Below are positions 45,203 through 58,400 of a stretch of 64,000 nucleotides of DNA, one piece after another; within the stretch, counting starts at the first letter, position 1; every line of letters begins with the position of its first letter. The notes below the pieces were generated by a model, which did not search any database, was not told where the DNA came from, and was given only the letters and a program-made list of their open reading frames with translations. Source of the DNA: Blastomussa wellsi (taxonomy: Eukaryota; Cnidaria; Anthozoa; Scleractinia; Plerogyridae). The stretch covers positions 4,309,739-4,373,738 of the forward strand of contig OX393563.1 in NCBI GenBank assembly GCA_947652115.1. The letters run 5' to 3'. Both the position numbers and the translations under genes were made by a program.

Positions 45203-47263
45203 ATGCATGCCTAGAGCGAAAGATACTAACATGAATCAATAGCCAACGTGAATAGTCAAAATAAGGCCATCGAAGACAGTGTCAGTTATTGGTTTATTTT
45301 GAAGAAGAAATCTCTGTTTGCGGAATTATTGTATTAAAAGTTAATAAAGCAAAACGTGACGATTTTGTTTTAGTCTTTCATGCTTCACTTCTCCAAGGGC
45401 TGACGTAGAAGTCCAACAAAAGACTTCATATTTTAGCCAAAAAACAACCCCGAAGTGAGTGCTTTCCGGTTTCAAGCTGTGGCAGAAGTCTTTCTTCATG
45501 AGCAGAAAGCGTGAAGACAAACAACTTCACGGCTTATAAGCACTCCAGAAAAACTCAGTCCGTATTGGCTGGCCAATATAATTGAAGGGAGTAATTATTA
45601 ATGAATTCTTTCATGGTCCAAAAGTTTCTTCCGCGCAAGAGTTTTGCATTTCAAGATGTAAAAGCCCTATTTGAATGCGTTTCACGGTATTGTTAGGCTT
45701 GGCTTCAGAAATTGACATTTTTAAAGGGCTGTGTTTTCTTTATCGTGTCGCCGAATATTATTCTTCAAATTCAACACTGGGTGATATTTAAAGAAGCTAG
45801 TTTGCGTCGAAATAGGTAAGGACACTCGAATTTATTTTTACTCAGTGCACTAGAATGAGTGCATGTGTTTAATTGGTATCTGGGTGGTTTAAATCCTCGA
45901 CAAGTCTATGTGATTGCAAGCGACACTACAGCACTTCTGCCCATTGCAACTTTTGGAAATTTGTGATACGTTTTAGGAATGATAAATTGTGACTCGGTTG
46001 TATGAGCTCTGGAATGGAAAGAACTGATCTTAATTCGAAATAAATAAAGCTAAATTTTTACAACAAGTGAGCCGTAAAAAAGAGTCCATAAAATTGCTTG
46101 TGATGAAATAGTTAACGGGCTTGAATGAATTTTAATTTCAGGTACTGGCATTCCGAATAAGAGCAGTGTATTTCCCCTCGGCTTCCTTGAAACAAACCTC
46201 TGTCCCGTTAGAATTTACAGGAAAACATGCAATAGAGTTATTAAAAACCTTTAAAAGTCCTAAAATGATATTTGTGCGAGAAGCGTGAAATTCTTTGCGC
46301 TTTGAACTGAAACGACAGTGGTGTAACATTGCATTTCTTTTTCAACTAGCTTAAGCAGACATTAGTATTTAGTACATGAAAACAGGGTACTGGCCATAAA
46401 CAAGGAAATATGAAGTGGAAACTAAACAAATCTAAGTGCGTGCGAACTATGAAAAGTATCAGTTGTTAATTGATGTTTGCGCCTTTAATAAAATTTGCAT
46501 TTTATTCGTGTTCTACACCGTTAGCTCAATAGCATTTGTAACAAATATTAGCCCAGATTTGAAAGTAAGAACATCGGATACCTTGCAGGCGATCCAAACT
46601 CGTTCATTTTGATTATACACAGATATTGATAGATGGAAAGAATATGTTCTTATTGCAATAAACAGCTCAGCCTGTTGTTTGACTTCTTTTTTTTCTTCTA
46701 ACACGACAAATAAAAACCTTGGCGTCAAAAGACACGGTTGACCGAGATGTATACATGATCAGTCGTGCATAGAGTAAAGTTTCATAACTCATAATTCAAA
46801 ACCGAATTGCGCCTAAAGCCCACTTTTTATATACGCATTTTTTTAAATAAAATCTCGGATATATCTTTATTTAGTTGAGCTTTCTACGACTCCAAAGACA
46901 GCTAATCCCGCTCAATAAAACACGCACCGATATTGGATCCTAAGATTTGTAAACCCATTGCTTCTCGAATTTGGCCTTCGCTATCTTTGCCATTTTTCTA
47001 ACAAATTCGATGCACCATTTTTTTTTACTCTTCAACGAGGCTATAGCCCAGAAGCAATTTCGGTTCAGCCATTCGCCCGTTCATCGGACACCAGTCCCGT
47101 CCATTCCTATGTTTCGACGCCTTTTGTCACGTGACTTTCCTTAGAGACGGTCGCAGTGCCGTGTTGATGCTCAAGAGTGTTGGTCTTTTGGATGCGGGAA
47201 CGAGGAGTCTTCGGCCATTTCTAAATGAAAGGCTCTTAATATGTGCAGTGGAGAGAATACTTG

Positions 47264-50200
47264 ATGCCTGCTTTTAGCTCTTCGCCAACTGCCGCAAAGC
47301 CGGCTGGCAAACTAACGTACACATTCGCGCCGTCTCTCCTGAAAGCGAAGAACCACGTTCCAGCGTTGCCATCCATCATCCCAGCTGCACAGGTCGGCAC
47401 GATCGGGAGGACATGTCGATCTAGAATTCCTGCCAAATTAGTCACAGTTAGCTTGGTCGGAAGGTGAGTTACCAATTTTTGTGCTAGTTTGCCGTTAGTT
47501 GGAAGCTAAATTTAAAAGAACATTGTACCCGTATTAGATCGATTATCATTTTCAGTTTAATCTTTTCGATATGACAATACTGAATAGTTGGATGTTTTGA
47601 TGTTACGGTAACCTTAACTGTCTAAATTGCAATTTGCAGAAGACATCATTCCAAGAATGCCCCAAGTGTGTTTTTCGAGGAAAAGGAGGACGAAAAGTTT
47701 GCAAGTAAGTCAAAATACAGACTTGTTGACATACTTGGAACCCAGTCATGTGAAACCCCCGCCACCACCCCCTCCCCCCAATTGTGGGATACCCGGGGCA
47801 TTCACTTTTACTGCCAGTGAAATGCAGTAAAAGCCCCGCCTTGTGGGGAAAAAGTTCGGAGTGAACACTCCCCTGCCCTCTAAACATCAAGCACAATTCA
47901 TGGACTAGATTGTCATTTTTTAACAACTAGAGCTTTCACATGATTTTTTTCATACCACTGAGTTTAAGGTTACTTATATTTTCCTTTCCTCTTCGTTTGC
48001 ACTGTTTAGGCAAACATACTTTCTTCATCATTTGTTTAGCCTCCATGTTTTGAATGCAGTCTTTTTAAAGAGGTTGTGAACCACGAGTGCAATCCCCGCC
48101 CAGCCCCCACATTGTAAAGGGAAGCTGTGAAAAAAGGTGCATTCCCCGACTACTGGGGAACCTAAATCAAGTGAAAACGAGGTGAAACCCCAGGTTTGCC
48201 CCCGGTATCCCCCAATGGGGGTGCAGGGATTTCAAATGACTGGTACATTAACTTTTGTGTAGCTAGACCTTGTGTGGTTCAATGAGGGTAATTTTCTGGC
48301 ATGATTCTTCCATGGGGATGTTTTCATTTGCAAGTTGCATGGATTGCACAGTTATTTGGATGCCCTTGAATAAGAATTTTAAAATTGTATGTATAATAAG
48401 TATTAGGTAGGCATTGGCCATGAGTTGTTCATGAAGATCTTGCATTTTGGTAGGGTTTTCAGTTAGACATGATGTCATATAATGTTGTTAAAATTTAGAT
48501 TTATTTTAACTGGACATTAATACATGTACCTTGTCTTCATACCAGGTCTAGAGGAATGTTTACAATCCCGTCCTCCTATGCAGCTAGATTTGACAGGTCC
48601 TAAACCTACAACGTATGACCCCCCTACAAGTTTGCCATGGGAAACGTCATCACCACGTTACACAATGAGACCCAAGACTCAACCAGAAAAAGGTGAAAAT
48701 ATATATTAGCGGAGCTTCAGTACACATAGAAATAGGAGGACCAACCATGCCTTTCATTTTTCATGTTCAAAATGGCAAGTGGCATGATCCTCTGATCTTA
48801 TTGTAATTAAATTAGAGAATAGGGAATCTTTGCTGTTAATAGTCCCATGTGAAAATTGAATTCTGTGGTAATTAAATTATAATATACTGGTATTTATATA
48901 TTTTCTTTCAGATAGAGGAGGCGACAGAGTAGCATGGACCAAACAGTGGTTTGCCAGCCCAGATATTTGGACTTTTAGGGCAAATTTTGACAGCAGGGTA
49001 AGAATAAACGTAATCTGTGCTTTAATAGTTTGTGCATTAGTGGGAAGATGTGTTAACTAATATGTCAGTAACAGACAAGATGACATCTAATATTCATTAA
49101 ATATTTATCATTCACAGTTAACTATTTAATGTACATAAATGTACATGTACATGTAGGTAGCCCTCCCACAGACAGATTTTTGGTTTGAGACTCTAACCCC
49201 TCTGTAAATACTGTAGTATTTATCTCCATGCTTTCCGTATCCTTCTTTTGGTGTTTGGACCCCCACACTCCCACACAGAAATTCCACTAACATTCAGTGG
49301 TTGGGTATTCATGGCAATACTGTATTTTCATGATTAGACGCCCCTTACATTTATTTAAAACTTGGCCTTGTTGACCAGGCGATTATTTGAACCTGGCATT
49401 TATTTGGGGCATTTATTTGAAACTTGATACATGTAGATGTGGCGTTTATTTGGGGTCCGGCATTATAGTAACGAAAATACGACATTTCATAGAATTTATT
49501 CCCAACTGATGTGACATTAATGTGGATAGCAATGTTGTTTTGTATTAATTGCAGTACACGTGGCCATCTCCGGCTCACTACACCTCAAGAACTACTGTTG
49601 GTAGCCCACAGTTCACTTTGCCACAATCCCCTTCACACACATTTGGCAAGAGAGGAGAATTCTGCATCTCCAAGAAAGGTTTGTCCCATGCATATGTGCA
49701 ACAAGTTGCAGCAGTGACTTAAAAAAGTCAAGAAATCAGTGCACTAACGTCCTGCACTAACAAAGTCCTGCACTAACTAGTAATTTACTGTGCTATAAAA
49801 GTGTGATTCCCAGTAATTTTTTTGTATGTCAGTGAAAGTCAAAGATAACTGAAATTTGACTATGAGACTTCTGCATATATCATTCATTGCATGGTGAAGT
49901 ACTGTAGTCCCGGAAATGTAAAATTCTGGTCGCCAGTGGAATATTTTCAATTGTATTGGAAGGCACCATTTTGTACCCCAGATTACTGTTCAAAATTTAT
50001 TATTTTGGAAATTGTAAACAAAGCTCATTTACAGCAAGACTTAGTGATTGTGCAACATTTTGCAAGAAGCTGGACAAGACTTGCAAATGAACCGCCTATT
50101 TGCCAATTATCCCTGTGGCTTCCTAACCATATATGAGCATAATTTAGTGACAATCTGTTGAATACATTGCAAATATACAACCAAAATTCTGATAACTAAA

Positions 50201-51370
50201 ATTACCGGTAAGAGAAATATGTCAAGGCTCCAAGTAATGTTTTCCCTGAAAAGATATCTGCCGACTAAGTCACCATTTTGGTGAGACAAAACTATATTGA
50301 GGTCAAACGTCATAATGCATGGTCAATGCAAAACATTTCCGTTTGCATTAAAGGGTAAAACAAAAATGTCTGGACATTGTCGGACCAAAGTAGGGATTTC
50401 ATAGGGCATTGACATAGGAGGGGGAATTCATATGACATATGACATATGACATATGACATATGACATATGCCTGTTATTTGTATCCCTGTATACATCATTG
50501 TCATTATTGCTCAATGTGAAAGATAAAATTGGTTTGAGCTTTTAATCAAGGTGAAAATTGTTCTCAACAGGGTGGATCCAGGATTTTTCTTAGGAGGGGG
50601 TGCACCACCATGGAATGACGTATTTTTTCAGGATTTTGCTCAGGAGGGGTGCACCACTAAGGAATGACTGAATTCCCCCTCCTATTAGAAAGTCGCAGGT
50701 CATCTCAGGAGGGGGTGCGTACCCCCTGCACCCTCCCCCTAGATCTGCCCCTGTCAAAGTGATGGTTATCTCTTTCTTGTACATGAACATTCACAGGTGC
50801 AGAGGATGAACCAGCTCCAAACCAGTACAATTACAACAAAGCGAAAGAAACGTCCATGAACAAAGCACCATCTTATACAATTCAACAAGGCAGAAGGGGT
50901 GGAACTGTGTTTTGGATGGCGAGAGGTCAGTCTTAACTCTAAAAGTTCTCTTTCTTGCAAACTGCACAAGCACTGTAAACCGTATATTATATACTGTGCT
51001 CTTTTTTTTAATGTTTTCTAGATGGCTGATTGACGGACTGTCTGACTGACTAAACTACTGACTGACTGACTGACTGACTGACTGTTTGACTGACTGACTG
51101 ACTGACTGACTGACTAATTGAATGACTGAGTGACCGACAGCTAGACTGAATGAATGACTGCCTGACCGACCGACCGACCGATCGACCGATTAAAGTACGC
51201 ATCAGTTACTGATTGATTGATCGACTGATTGAATTATTATAGAGCCTGTCCCAGGCCCTGGGTCGTACAATCCACGATTGTATCGTACAAGCAGCAAGCG
51301 ATGTGCTCCAGCTTTCACAATCTCCAGAACACCCAGGGAGATTGGAATCACACAGAACTGTACATTTTGA
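47264..51370 (+). CDS. SHIPPO/sperm-tail PG-rich repeat protein (ODF3/CIMAP/STPG-like), 7 exons
   Basis: Exons: 47264-47463, 47640-47704, 48546-48692, 48912-48997, 49555-49678, 50797-50925 and 51243-51370. Joins keep frame and give 292 aa. The protein is rich in Pro, Gly, Ser and Tyr with spaced motifs typical of SHIPPO/STPG proteins: TYTFAPSLL near residues 15-25, GPKPTTYDPPTSLPW, WPSPAHYTSRTTVG with SHTFGKRGE, APSYTIQQGRRGGT, and a final PGPGSYNPRLY followed by APAFTISRTPREIG. This family lines the lumen or surface of ciliary and sperm-tail doublet microtubules. No membrane segment or signal peptide. The ATG at 47264 is chosen because upstream in-frame sequence has no ATG. The promoter contains an E-box CACGTG near 47130. 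Which paralogue it is cannot be decided by eye. Family call fairly sure. Confidence 0.8.
47742..48243. mobile_element. CCAGTCAT-ended inverted-repeat element, intron 2 of PG-rich gene
   Basis: CCAGTCATGTGAAACCCCCG at the left is complemented by the right end (CAGGGATTTCAAATGACTGG). The similarity continues through CCCCC-rich stretches and GGGATACCCGGGG, with CCCCGGTATCCC on the other side. No clear target duplication. Confidence 0.65.
50427..50468. repeat. 7-bp tandem repeat CATATGA
   Basis: Five to six consecutive copies of CATATGA in intron 5 of the PG-rich gene. Confidence 0.85.
50568..50753. mobile_element. CAGGG-ended element with GATCTAGGGGGAGG arm
   Basis: The left end CAGGGTGGATCCAGGA pairs with the right end AGATCTGCCCCTG. 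The interior contains two GGAGGGG-TGCACCAC blocks in direct order. The end sequence resembles common animal hAT MITEs (CAGGGGCGGATC). A related piece lies at 27574-27663. No clear 8-bp duplication. Confidence 0.6.
51030..51190. repeat. GACT tetranucleotide microsatellite
   Basis: Long runs of GACT units, degrading into GACC/GATC/GATT units towards 51240, directly before the last exon of the PG-rich gene. Confidence 0.85.
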
Positions 51371-51774
51371 AAGGACGTGCGAGATCAAACAGAGTTGTAT
51401 CAATCAAGATGAAGATTGGGTAAAATCATGGACAACTGACAAAAGAGTGGGATTTCATCCATGAAAAATGAACTTTTTTCCGGAGGCATTGAAAGTGTGA
51501 CGTGTCACACAATCTTTTCGACCTGACGATTGCGTGACGAACGAGCAAAGAAAACAACTTCAGTACACAAGAATTGTCTTGCCGTTTTGCTCACTGCAGG
51601 AATTGCTGGATGCCAGAACATTTTTAAAAGGAGTATAATTTCTTAAAAAAAACGTTAGTCGCAAAGAGTGTGCTTAACGTTTTATACATTTAATTTTTAT
51701 AAACGTGTGACATGTATGTTTAAGTTATTGTTTCAAAATAATTTAAAAGAGTATTTATATGCAGTAATTACGTA

Positions 51775-51780
51775 AATAAA
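51775..51780 (+). terminator. Polyadenylation signal of PG-rich gene
   Basis: AATAAA about 400 nt downstream of the TGA at 51368-51370. Confidence 0.5.
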
Positions 51781-53884
51781 TTTTGTAGTTTTCTAGCCAC
51801 AATTTTATATTAAAGATGCCTTATTTTTCAATTAAACGAAAAACACCTCTGTAAGCTTTTATGTATAAATTATGTTTTCTGACTTTTCTCTTGTTCAGTG
51901 ATAGCAGGTCGCTCTAACAAAGTCAAAGTTCATTCTGTACTTCCAAATTTAACAGAAGTTGAGTCAAATTGCATCAAAACGTTATGTTTGGTTTAAGAAA
52001 TATTTCAACGTCCGCAATCTTTCCTGCTAATTACATAATTACAGTCTTGCAGAGTAGCAAAACAGGCGGTAAGGGGTGAAAGAAATCTGACAACGCTGTG
52101 TCTGAAAAAAAAATATAATTTTCTTTGCGTGGGATTAAAGGAGCTATGTCACGATATTTTGAAATATTTCTTCGACAACCTAAATTACCGGGAAACCTAA
52201 AAATAATAGTTTGCTACGCGCTGCGGAAGAACACCAAAGGAGTCATACTAAACCAAAAAGGAACAAGGATGGCTGAGGCTGGAGAAGATTGAAACGGATT
52301 GGAAATGACGGTTTTGCAAAGTGTACGAACGATGACGTAGCACCTTAAGACTCGTACAGTTTTAGTAAGTTTTCCAGTGACTTTGTAAGATGTAACTGAA
52401 TGTCCATGGAAAAAGAGCGATAGCTGTCAACAAAAGGGTTTGTCCCGATATGACGTTTCGATTTTGCGCTTTCCAAGTATAAGACCATCAGTACATTTTA
52501 GCTTTATTTCATTTTGTTGACATTTTTCTTGGTTTTCCTTGACAACCGTGCGCCGCTTGGCTTGTTCTTTGAATGTTGAAGTCACAGTTCACTTAACATT
52601 AACAAAGCGCAGCAAATGCGAACGTACTGATGAACAAAATATCCGTTGAATGTGTGTTCAGCGACGCGGAAAACTCGCCGCTCGCCAATATCGGGCTAAA
52701 ACCATTGTAAAAGAACAAAACAAAACTTCGAGAAATTGCGACTTTCGCTTGCAAGGCAAAAAATACGATATTGTTTTTTTTTTTTTCATTTTTTCCTGCA
52801 ATATTTTTGGTATCCTGTTGTTATCGGAAACCGGCAATCCCGTTATAAATTCGTGACTTTGCCACTCGATACGCGATACACCCTATGGGTCGAAAAAGGT
52901 CAATTCGTTTGTCATGTTTGTCTCTAGTACAACGCGCTCCAAATTTGAATATCGCGTCTCGGCCTGACCAGTCGTATACCTCATTTATTTACCCGGGGAC
53001 ATTCTGTTTAACGTTATAGGATACTGAAGAGAAGGTAATCCAGTTATTTTTCTCCAACCAGCCTAAAGCAGTACCCACGGCTTGGTTTTACCGTGACCAT
53101 GGGTTGACGGTTAGGGCGAGAAACTTGAGGACGCTTGCTGTTTTAATACAGAGAAATAAATTTGGATAACAGTCGCATTTAATACTTTGAGATGGCAGCT
53201 ATGGTGGATTGGAAAGGGTTACGTTTCGTTATCTAGGTAAGTATTTTTGCGTTATGAATTTTGCCGTTGTTTATATTCATATGTCGCAATTTAAATGTTA
53301 CATTTCTGATAACGAATGATAGCGCCTTATCATTTAATTGACATTACCATTTCTTCTCCACGATACTGAGTGTTGTTTTAAAAATTAGAAACAACTCTCC
53401 GAACTATTTCTATTTTCCAGAGTTCGCAAAGGTCTTGGACTTAGGAAGAAACTTCGCACATTGTAACATGTTTATATAAAGTTAAAACAAGAAAGTTTAA
53501 TTTTAAAGGGAAGAGTTTTTAAATTTTTGACTTTTAGCAGAGTCAAGACTTAGCTTAGAGAAGTCAACGAACTCGAAACGAAAGAACTTCTGACTCTTGA
53601 AACGCAACTTTGGGAGTGGTAATTAACTAATTAACAATAAATTAACTAATCTAAAAATTAGAATTCTATATTTTGATTATATTATCCTTGGCTGGTTACT
53701 CTTTCCTGACCAGTTTCAATAAATAATTAACAAACGACACCGTTATAGTTAACGGCTTTTAGGCTTATCGCCCTAAAGTTGAGTTCTTTCCATATTTCCG
53801 TTTGGCCAGCCCCATATTTGAAATATTCACAACAACGCGGCCTTCCGTTCCGACGCGGCTAGCTAGTCTGTTGGCTCATACAAG
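51781..53884. other. Intergenic region with one dispersed repeat and a possible 5' exon
   Basis: Contains the repeat related to 35460-35640 (about 52150-52330) and a T homopolymer near 52773. At 53192-53236 a short frame MAAMVDWKGLRFVI ends with a stop exactly before a good donor (GTAAGT at 53237); this could be a non-coding first exon with an upstream ORF for the synaptotagmin gene, but it is unproven. Confidence 0.4.
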
Positions 53885-53951
53885 ATGGCGGGATCATGCA
53901 TACTTAGCCGAAAATATGTACAATTCATCAGACGAATTTATAATCGCATTG
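53885..53951 (+). CDS. Possible first coding exon of the synaptotagmin gene
   Basis: ATG in an AAGATGGCGG context opens 22 codons (MAGSCILSRKYVQFIRRIYN...) ending with a phase-1 donor GTAAAA at 53952. Joined to the exon that begins at 55416, the frame runs without a stop into the transmembrane exon, adding 37 residues before MSIAAW. Chance compatibility is one in three, so this is a suggestion only. The added segment is strongly basic. Confidence 0.35.
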
Positions 53952-54485
53952 GTAAAAATAATTTTGTTGTGGTAAAAATCTGTTTGATATTTTTATTTTT
54001 ATTTCATCCACCCTCGCATAATCATGGCGGATTACGCGTGATCCGCCCATAAATCGTTACTTGTAAATCGGCCATCTTGACCTTCAATGACCTCTTTTTA
54101 GCTCTCGGAAGGTTTTCAGGAATTTTGCAGAGGCGATGACAAAAATTTTCTTGCTTTAAAAAAATATTTTGGCGTTTTGAAATACAGCGGTTGGCCATGC
54201 CCTATTTAAAGGTCCTTTTAAGGTGAATATTTTATATCCTCGTCACCCCATCTATTTTTTTCTTAGCTTCCTTTTAATCTTGCTGGAATTTTAACTGCCA
54301 CCTCCCAGTTTAAAATTTATTGAAAAAATATATAAACATATATGAATCGATGAACAGGACCATCGTCATGGCTTCTGTAGCGAGATAAATGAAAATAAAT
54401 GATTAATATATAATTTGGTTTGTTGAAACGAATCTTGAACGCGGGTAACTCTCTTAAACCGAGTGAGATCTGGTTACGAGATTAA

Positions 54486-54743
54486 AGGGACACTGTCATG
54501 ATATATTTAACGAAATATATAAATTAACGAAATGATCCCTAAATTTATGTAATAAGAACTTCTAACTAATCGATTAAAAGCAACTTCTTGAAGAAAGTCC
54601 ACTCTGCGGCAACATTTTTGCAAAATTTTAACAAGTTTTGAGCCAAACTTGAACCTTTGAAAAACTGACATCCTTACGCTTTTTCAAACTCCATATCACA
54701 ATCCGTTTCCAGAATAATGCTAAATAATGGTGACAGTGTCCCT
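54486..54743. mobile_element. PIF/Harbinger-like MITE, TAA target site
   Basis: AGGGACACTGTCA at the left is complemented by TGACAGTGTCCCT at the right. TAA abuts both ends (54483-54485 and 54744-54746). 258 bp, no coding content. If the first exon at 53885 is real, this lies in intron 1 of the synaptotagmin gene. Confidence 0.8.
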
Positions 54744-55459
54744 TAAGCAGAGAAATGCTTGAGCGCGGAAGTTGTCCGTATATTCAAATTTTGTACATAT
54801 TTTATTATTGTTTTAATATTGTTAATCCTCCATTAAGCCATACTGGTGGCATATTTATTTGAGGTACTTTCAAGGGATGGCTTATTTAAAATTTTGCAAT
54901 ATGTAGCCGGATGCACACAACTTGTGCAAGAACCCCTCTGTTATTTCTGCATACACCGCTATTGATGCTATCAACCTTTGTAAGTAGTGATTACACTAAA
55001 ATCATTCACCCAATCAATAATAGTTCATCACGTTGACATAGAGTGTACTTTTACTTCTGAAGGGGGAGGGGTTGTTGAAAGAGGGGGGTAGTGGCTTAAT
55101 ATTTTTTCCTTTAGAGAGGGGTGGCTTAATAAAACAATTCGAAGTGTCAAAAAACGCGTTTCATATTAATGATTGAATGCTTGCACGAATTTGAATTCAA
55201 AATCTTTTGTATTTTTAACATATGCTTGATTTTTTCCCGACGCGCGCAAGTGTTTTTTGAAACTCCGAACTGGCTTATAGAGGATTTACGGTATGTCATC
55301 AATTATGAAGGTGGTAATAGACAATTGGTTCTATATAAAATGTTTTTTTTTATTGCGAAATTTATCGACGCCTTTTATTGTGTTTCTCACATTTTAATTT
55401 TTATTTTTTGTACAGATAATAAAAAGAAGAAAAGAGTTTGCGATAGGAAATTGCTAACG

Positions 55460-58400
55460 ATGTCTATTGCAGCATGGATCATAGCGTACTTTCTGATTGG
55501 TCTTTTGCTGCTCGTAACATTCGTGTACGTCGGTGTATTGTCGTATAAAGCTTACGTCATCCGACGGGACAATCGAAAAATGACTAGTCACTACGGTTTT
55601 ATCATCGGAACGCCTTCGGAAGTGGACGGACCTGCTTCGGCCACGGATACTTGGGATACTCCACCGAGTCCCAAGCGACTAGAAGCCTCGGTTAAACCAC
55701 CAACCGAACTTCCCTACTCTGGTAAGCGCAAATAAAGCTAACAAACAAGCAAGCAAACAAACAATCCCCCATAGCTGATCGACCTGTAATGGACTAGTAT
55801 ATACGAACTTCACAATTCAAAGGGGACAGACCACGATCTTAATGTTGGTTGCTATAAAAATATCTAATTCCCATAAACGTCCATCAGTAGGATGCATAAA
55901 ATGCTTATAGTTCCACATTCAGGTGGAGCCACCCTCGATGTGAGCACAGTTATTGACGGACAAGAAAAAGTAATAAGGAAAACAGCGAAAAAATAAATTT
56001 AAACCGTTAAATTGCGAACTAAGTCACAGAACCCACAGTCAAGAGTCATAGCTTTTAAATACTCTTTATATTTTACACAGTTGACGTAGTTGATCGGAAG
56101 GAGGCTTGTGGGAAATTCTGTCGGGCCTTAGGTTGTTCGAAAGCCGATAAATGCTAATGTGGCCCTTGAACTTTAATGCTGGAAGTTTGATCTAATGTGA
56201 TAAGTTTTTTAGATACAATAGTTGGGACGGCTCATAGTTTCGAGATTAAAATAAATTAATATAAATGAGCGTACGGACTATATATTGTATTGCAGTATGT
56301 AGCTGGTGAAACGTAACAAATTTAAGACACCTAAACTTAGCTGCATTAAGTCGCCCGCTTTCTTAGAGCAACTGCTTTTCAGAAATACTAACTTTGAGAT
56401 GTTTTGGTGTAGAAAACAACAGTGAAATCTAACACACGGTCCGTATGCTCAAGCGTTTGCATTTGAATCTTCCCATCATGTCAGAACTGATAGGTTATTT
56501 TGTCTGTTTCAGTTGGTGAGGTTCATGAAGTTCATGTTCAGCCGCTTCTGGTCAGGCGCTCAATCACAGAATTTTCATCATCACCCATGAGTCCAACCAC
56601 ACCACTATCCCCCAGGTCACCTAGTACTCCATCATTCTTTGATGATTTGGGAAGCCTGGACCCGAGTCTTTATACAACAGTTGCCGAGGTGCGTCTAACA
56701 GATTTGTAACTCTGTGCAGTTTCATTAGACTTTTCTAGCTTTTTTGTAATACGTTTACCAGAGTTTCTGAATTTTTGAATCGGATATAACTATCTCGCAC
56801 AACGAGCAGTAGTGGAATAAACATTGTAATATTTGCGCTCCCCGGGAATTCTTATCATACTTATAGAGCGTGGCATATTAGCTCTAATCCATCAAATATT
56901 TTTTCGCGCGCGCGATTGGCCTAAACACGTCACGTGACGCTTTTAAAACTGGGGACTATCCGAGAATAGACCCCAAGCGATATTCCCCAGGTTTGAATTT
57001 TGAGATTTATGTTCGCACGTTTAGTTTTCATCCCGAGTAAAGTGTTCGTTTGAATATGACTGAGCATTTTAAGCAGAATGAAAATATTTTGAACGCCCAC
57101 ATAAATGTATTGGTGTTAAATACTTTTTTTTCAGAAAAGCTCTCCAAAATTGGGTGGCCTAATTGAAAATATTTAAAGGATATGAAACACAATAGCCTCG
57201 GAATAGCTTCGCTGTCGGAAAACTATTCGCGTCTCGGAACACTCAACAGATTATGTCCGCGGACAAATATCGGAGGATATTTCCGCGCCACATGGAGGCT
57301 ATTGCTTATATATACCACGATAGCTAAGCCAATGAAAACTCTGAACTGCATTATCCAATGATCCAGTTTTTAATAATAGCCGATATTCTGGCAGAACTAC
57401 AAAATAGGCTATAATCTGTGAATATCCAAGGGATTTGAGAAAACAGTTGAACTTGTAATGTTGTTTATTAATTTTTGTTACACGTTATTACACAGGAGGA
57501 TGAAAACTGTCTCACGTCCGGTAATACAGATGGCCGCTCTTCTCCTCACAATCTTGGCCAGGCTCATTTTGTTGTTAAGTTCGATCAACATCGGTCCGTT
57601 CTCACTGTAAGACTCGTCAAAGCACTGAATCTGTCACCACTTGAACAGGAGTGGAGCAAACCGTGTAACCCGTACGTCATAATACAATTGCTTCCTGACT
57701 ATCGACATCAGCTGCAGTCTACCGTGCACAAGAAAACTACCAATCCTCGCTTCGACGAGACTTTCGAATTTGAGGTACAGATTTTTAGCCATTTGCACGC
57801 ATTACGAGCCTACATAATTGTTTGAAAGATGCCGTTCACCTTTTTTTTGCTAGTCTTTGTAACGTCTTTACCATTTTTCTTTTTCTTTTGGGTGGGAGGG
57901 GGGGGGGGGGGTGGGGAGGAGGAGGGACGTTAAGCCACCATCTTGGATTTTAAAACCTGGAAGACTCTAATGATGTGTTTGCTAATGAGATTTTTGCGAA
58001 GGTCACAATCTATGGCATTTTTGTTACTTTAAACTAGCGTGCAGGCGTGTTGCTCAAAAACAGAAACAAATGCATTAAACGAGGGACAATATAAAATTTA
58101 GAAAACCAGGAAAGCGCGCGTGATTTTAATGCAAGAACTTTATTAAAAATAGCCTTCAATTTTGTCTTGAATCTCTTTGATGATAGTTATCCTACAAAGA
58201 ACTCCAACTTCAGACCTTATGGCTAACGTTCCTGTCGTTTGACTCATCGTCACGTCATGATGTGATTGGACAAGTGGTTCTACCACTAGCTGATTTGTCG
58301 CTATCTCAAGACAACGTGTTTCGAACTGACATCAGACCGAGTCTGAAGGTAACTGGCATGTGCCTACATTTATTACAAACGGCCGCTTTTTCTTTAACGG

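Larger units (their letters stand above)
41369..47263. other. Gene-poor, repeat-rich region
   Basis: Nearly 6 kb without a supported gene. It holds a foldback element around 41860-42155, a larger GCGAGCC-ended inverted-repeat structure (42709-44160), a fragment of the GCACCAAGAATC family near 44320-44385 and a hAT-like element (44761-45202). About 2 kb (45.2-47.2 kb) of AT-rich sequence shows no structure to me. Confidence 0.55.
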
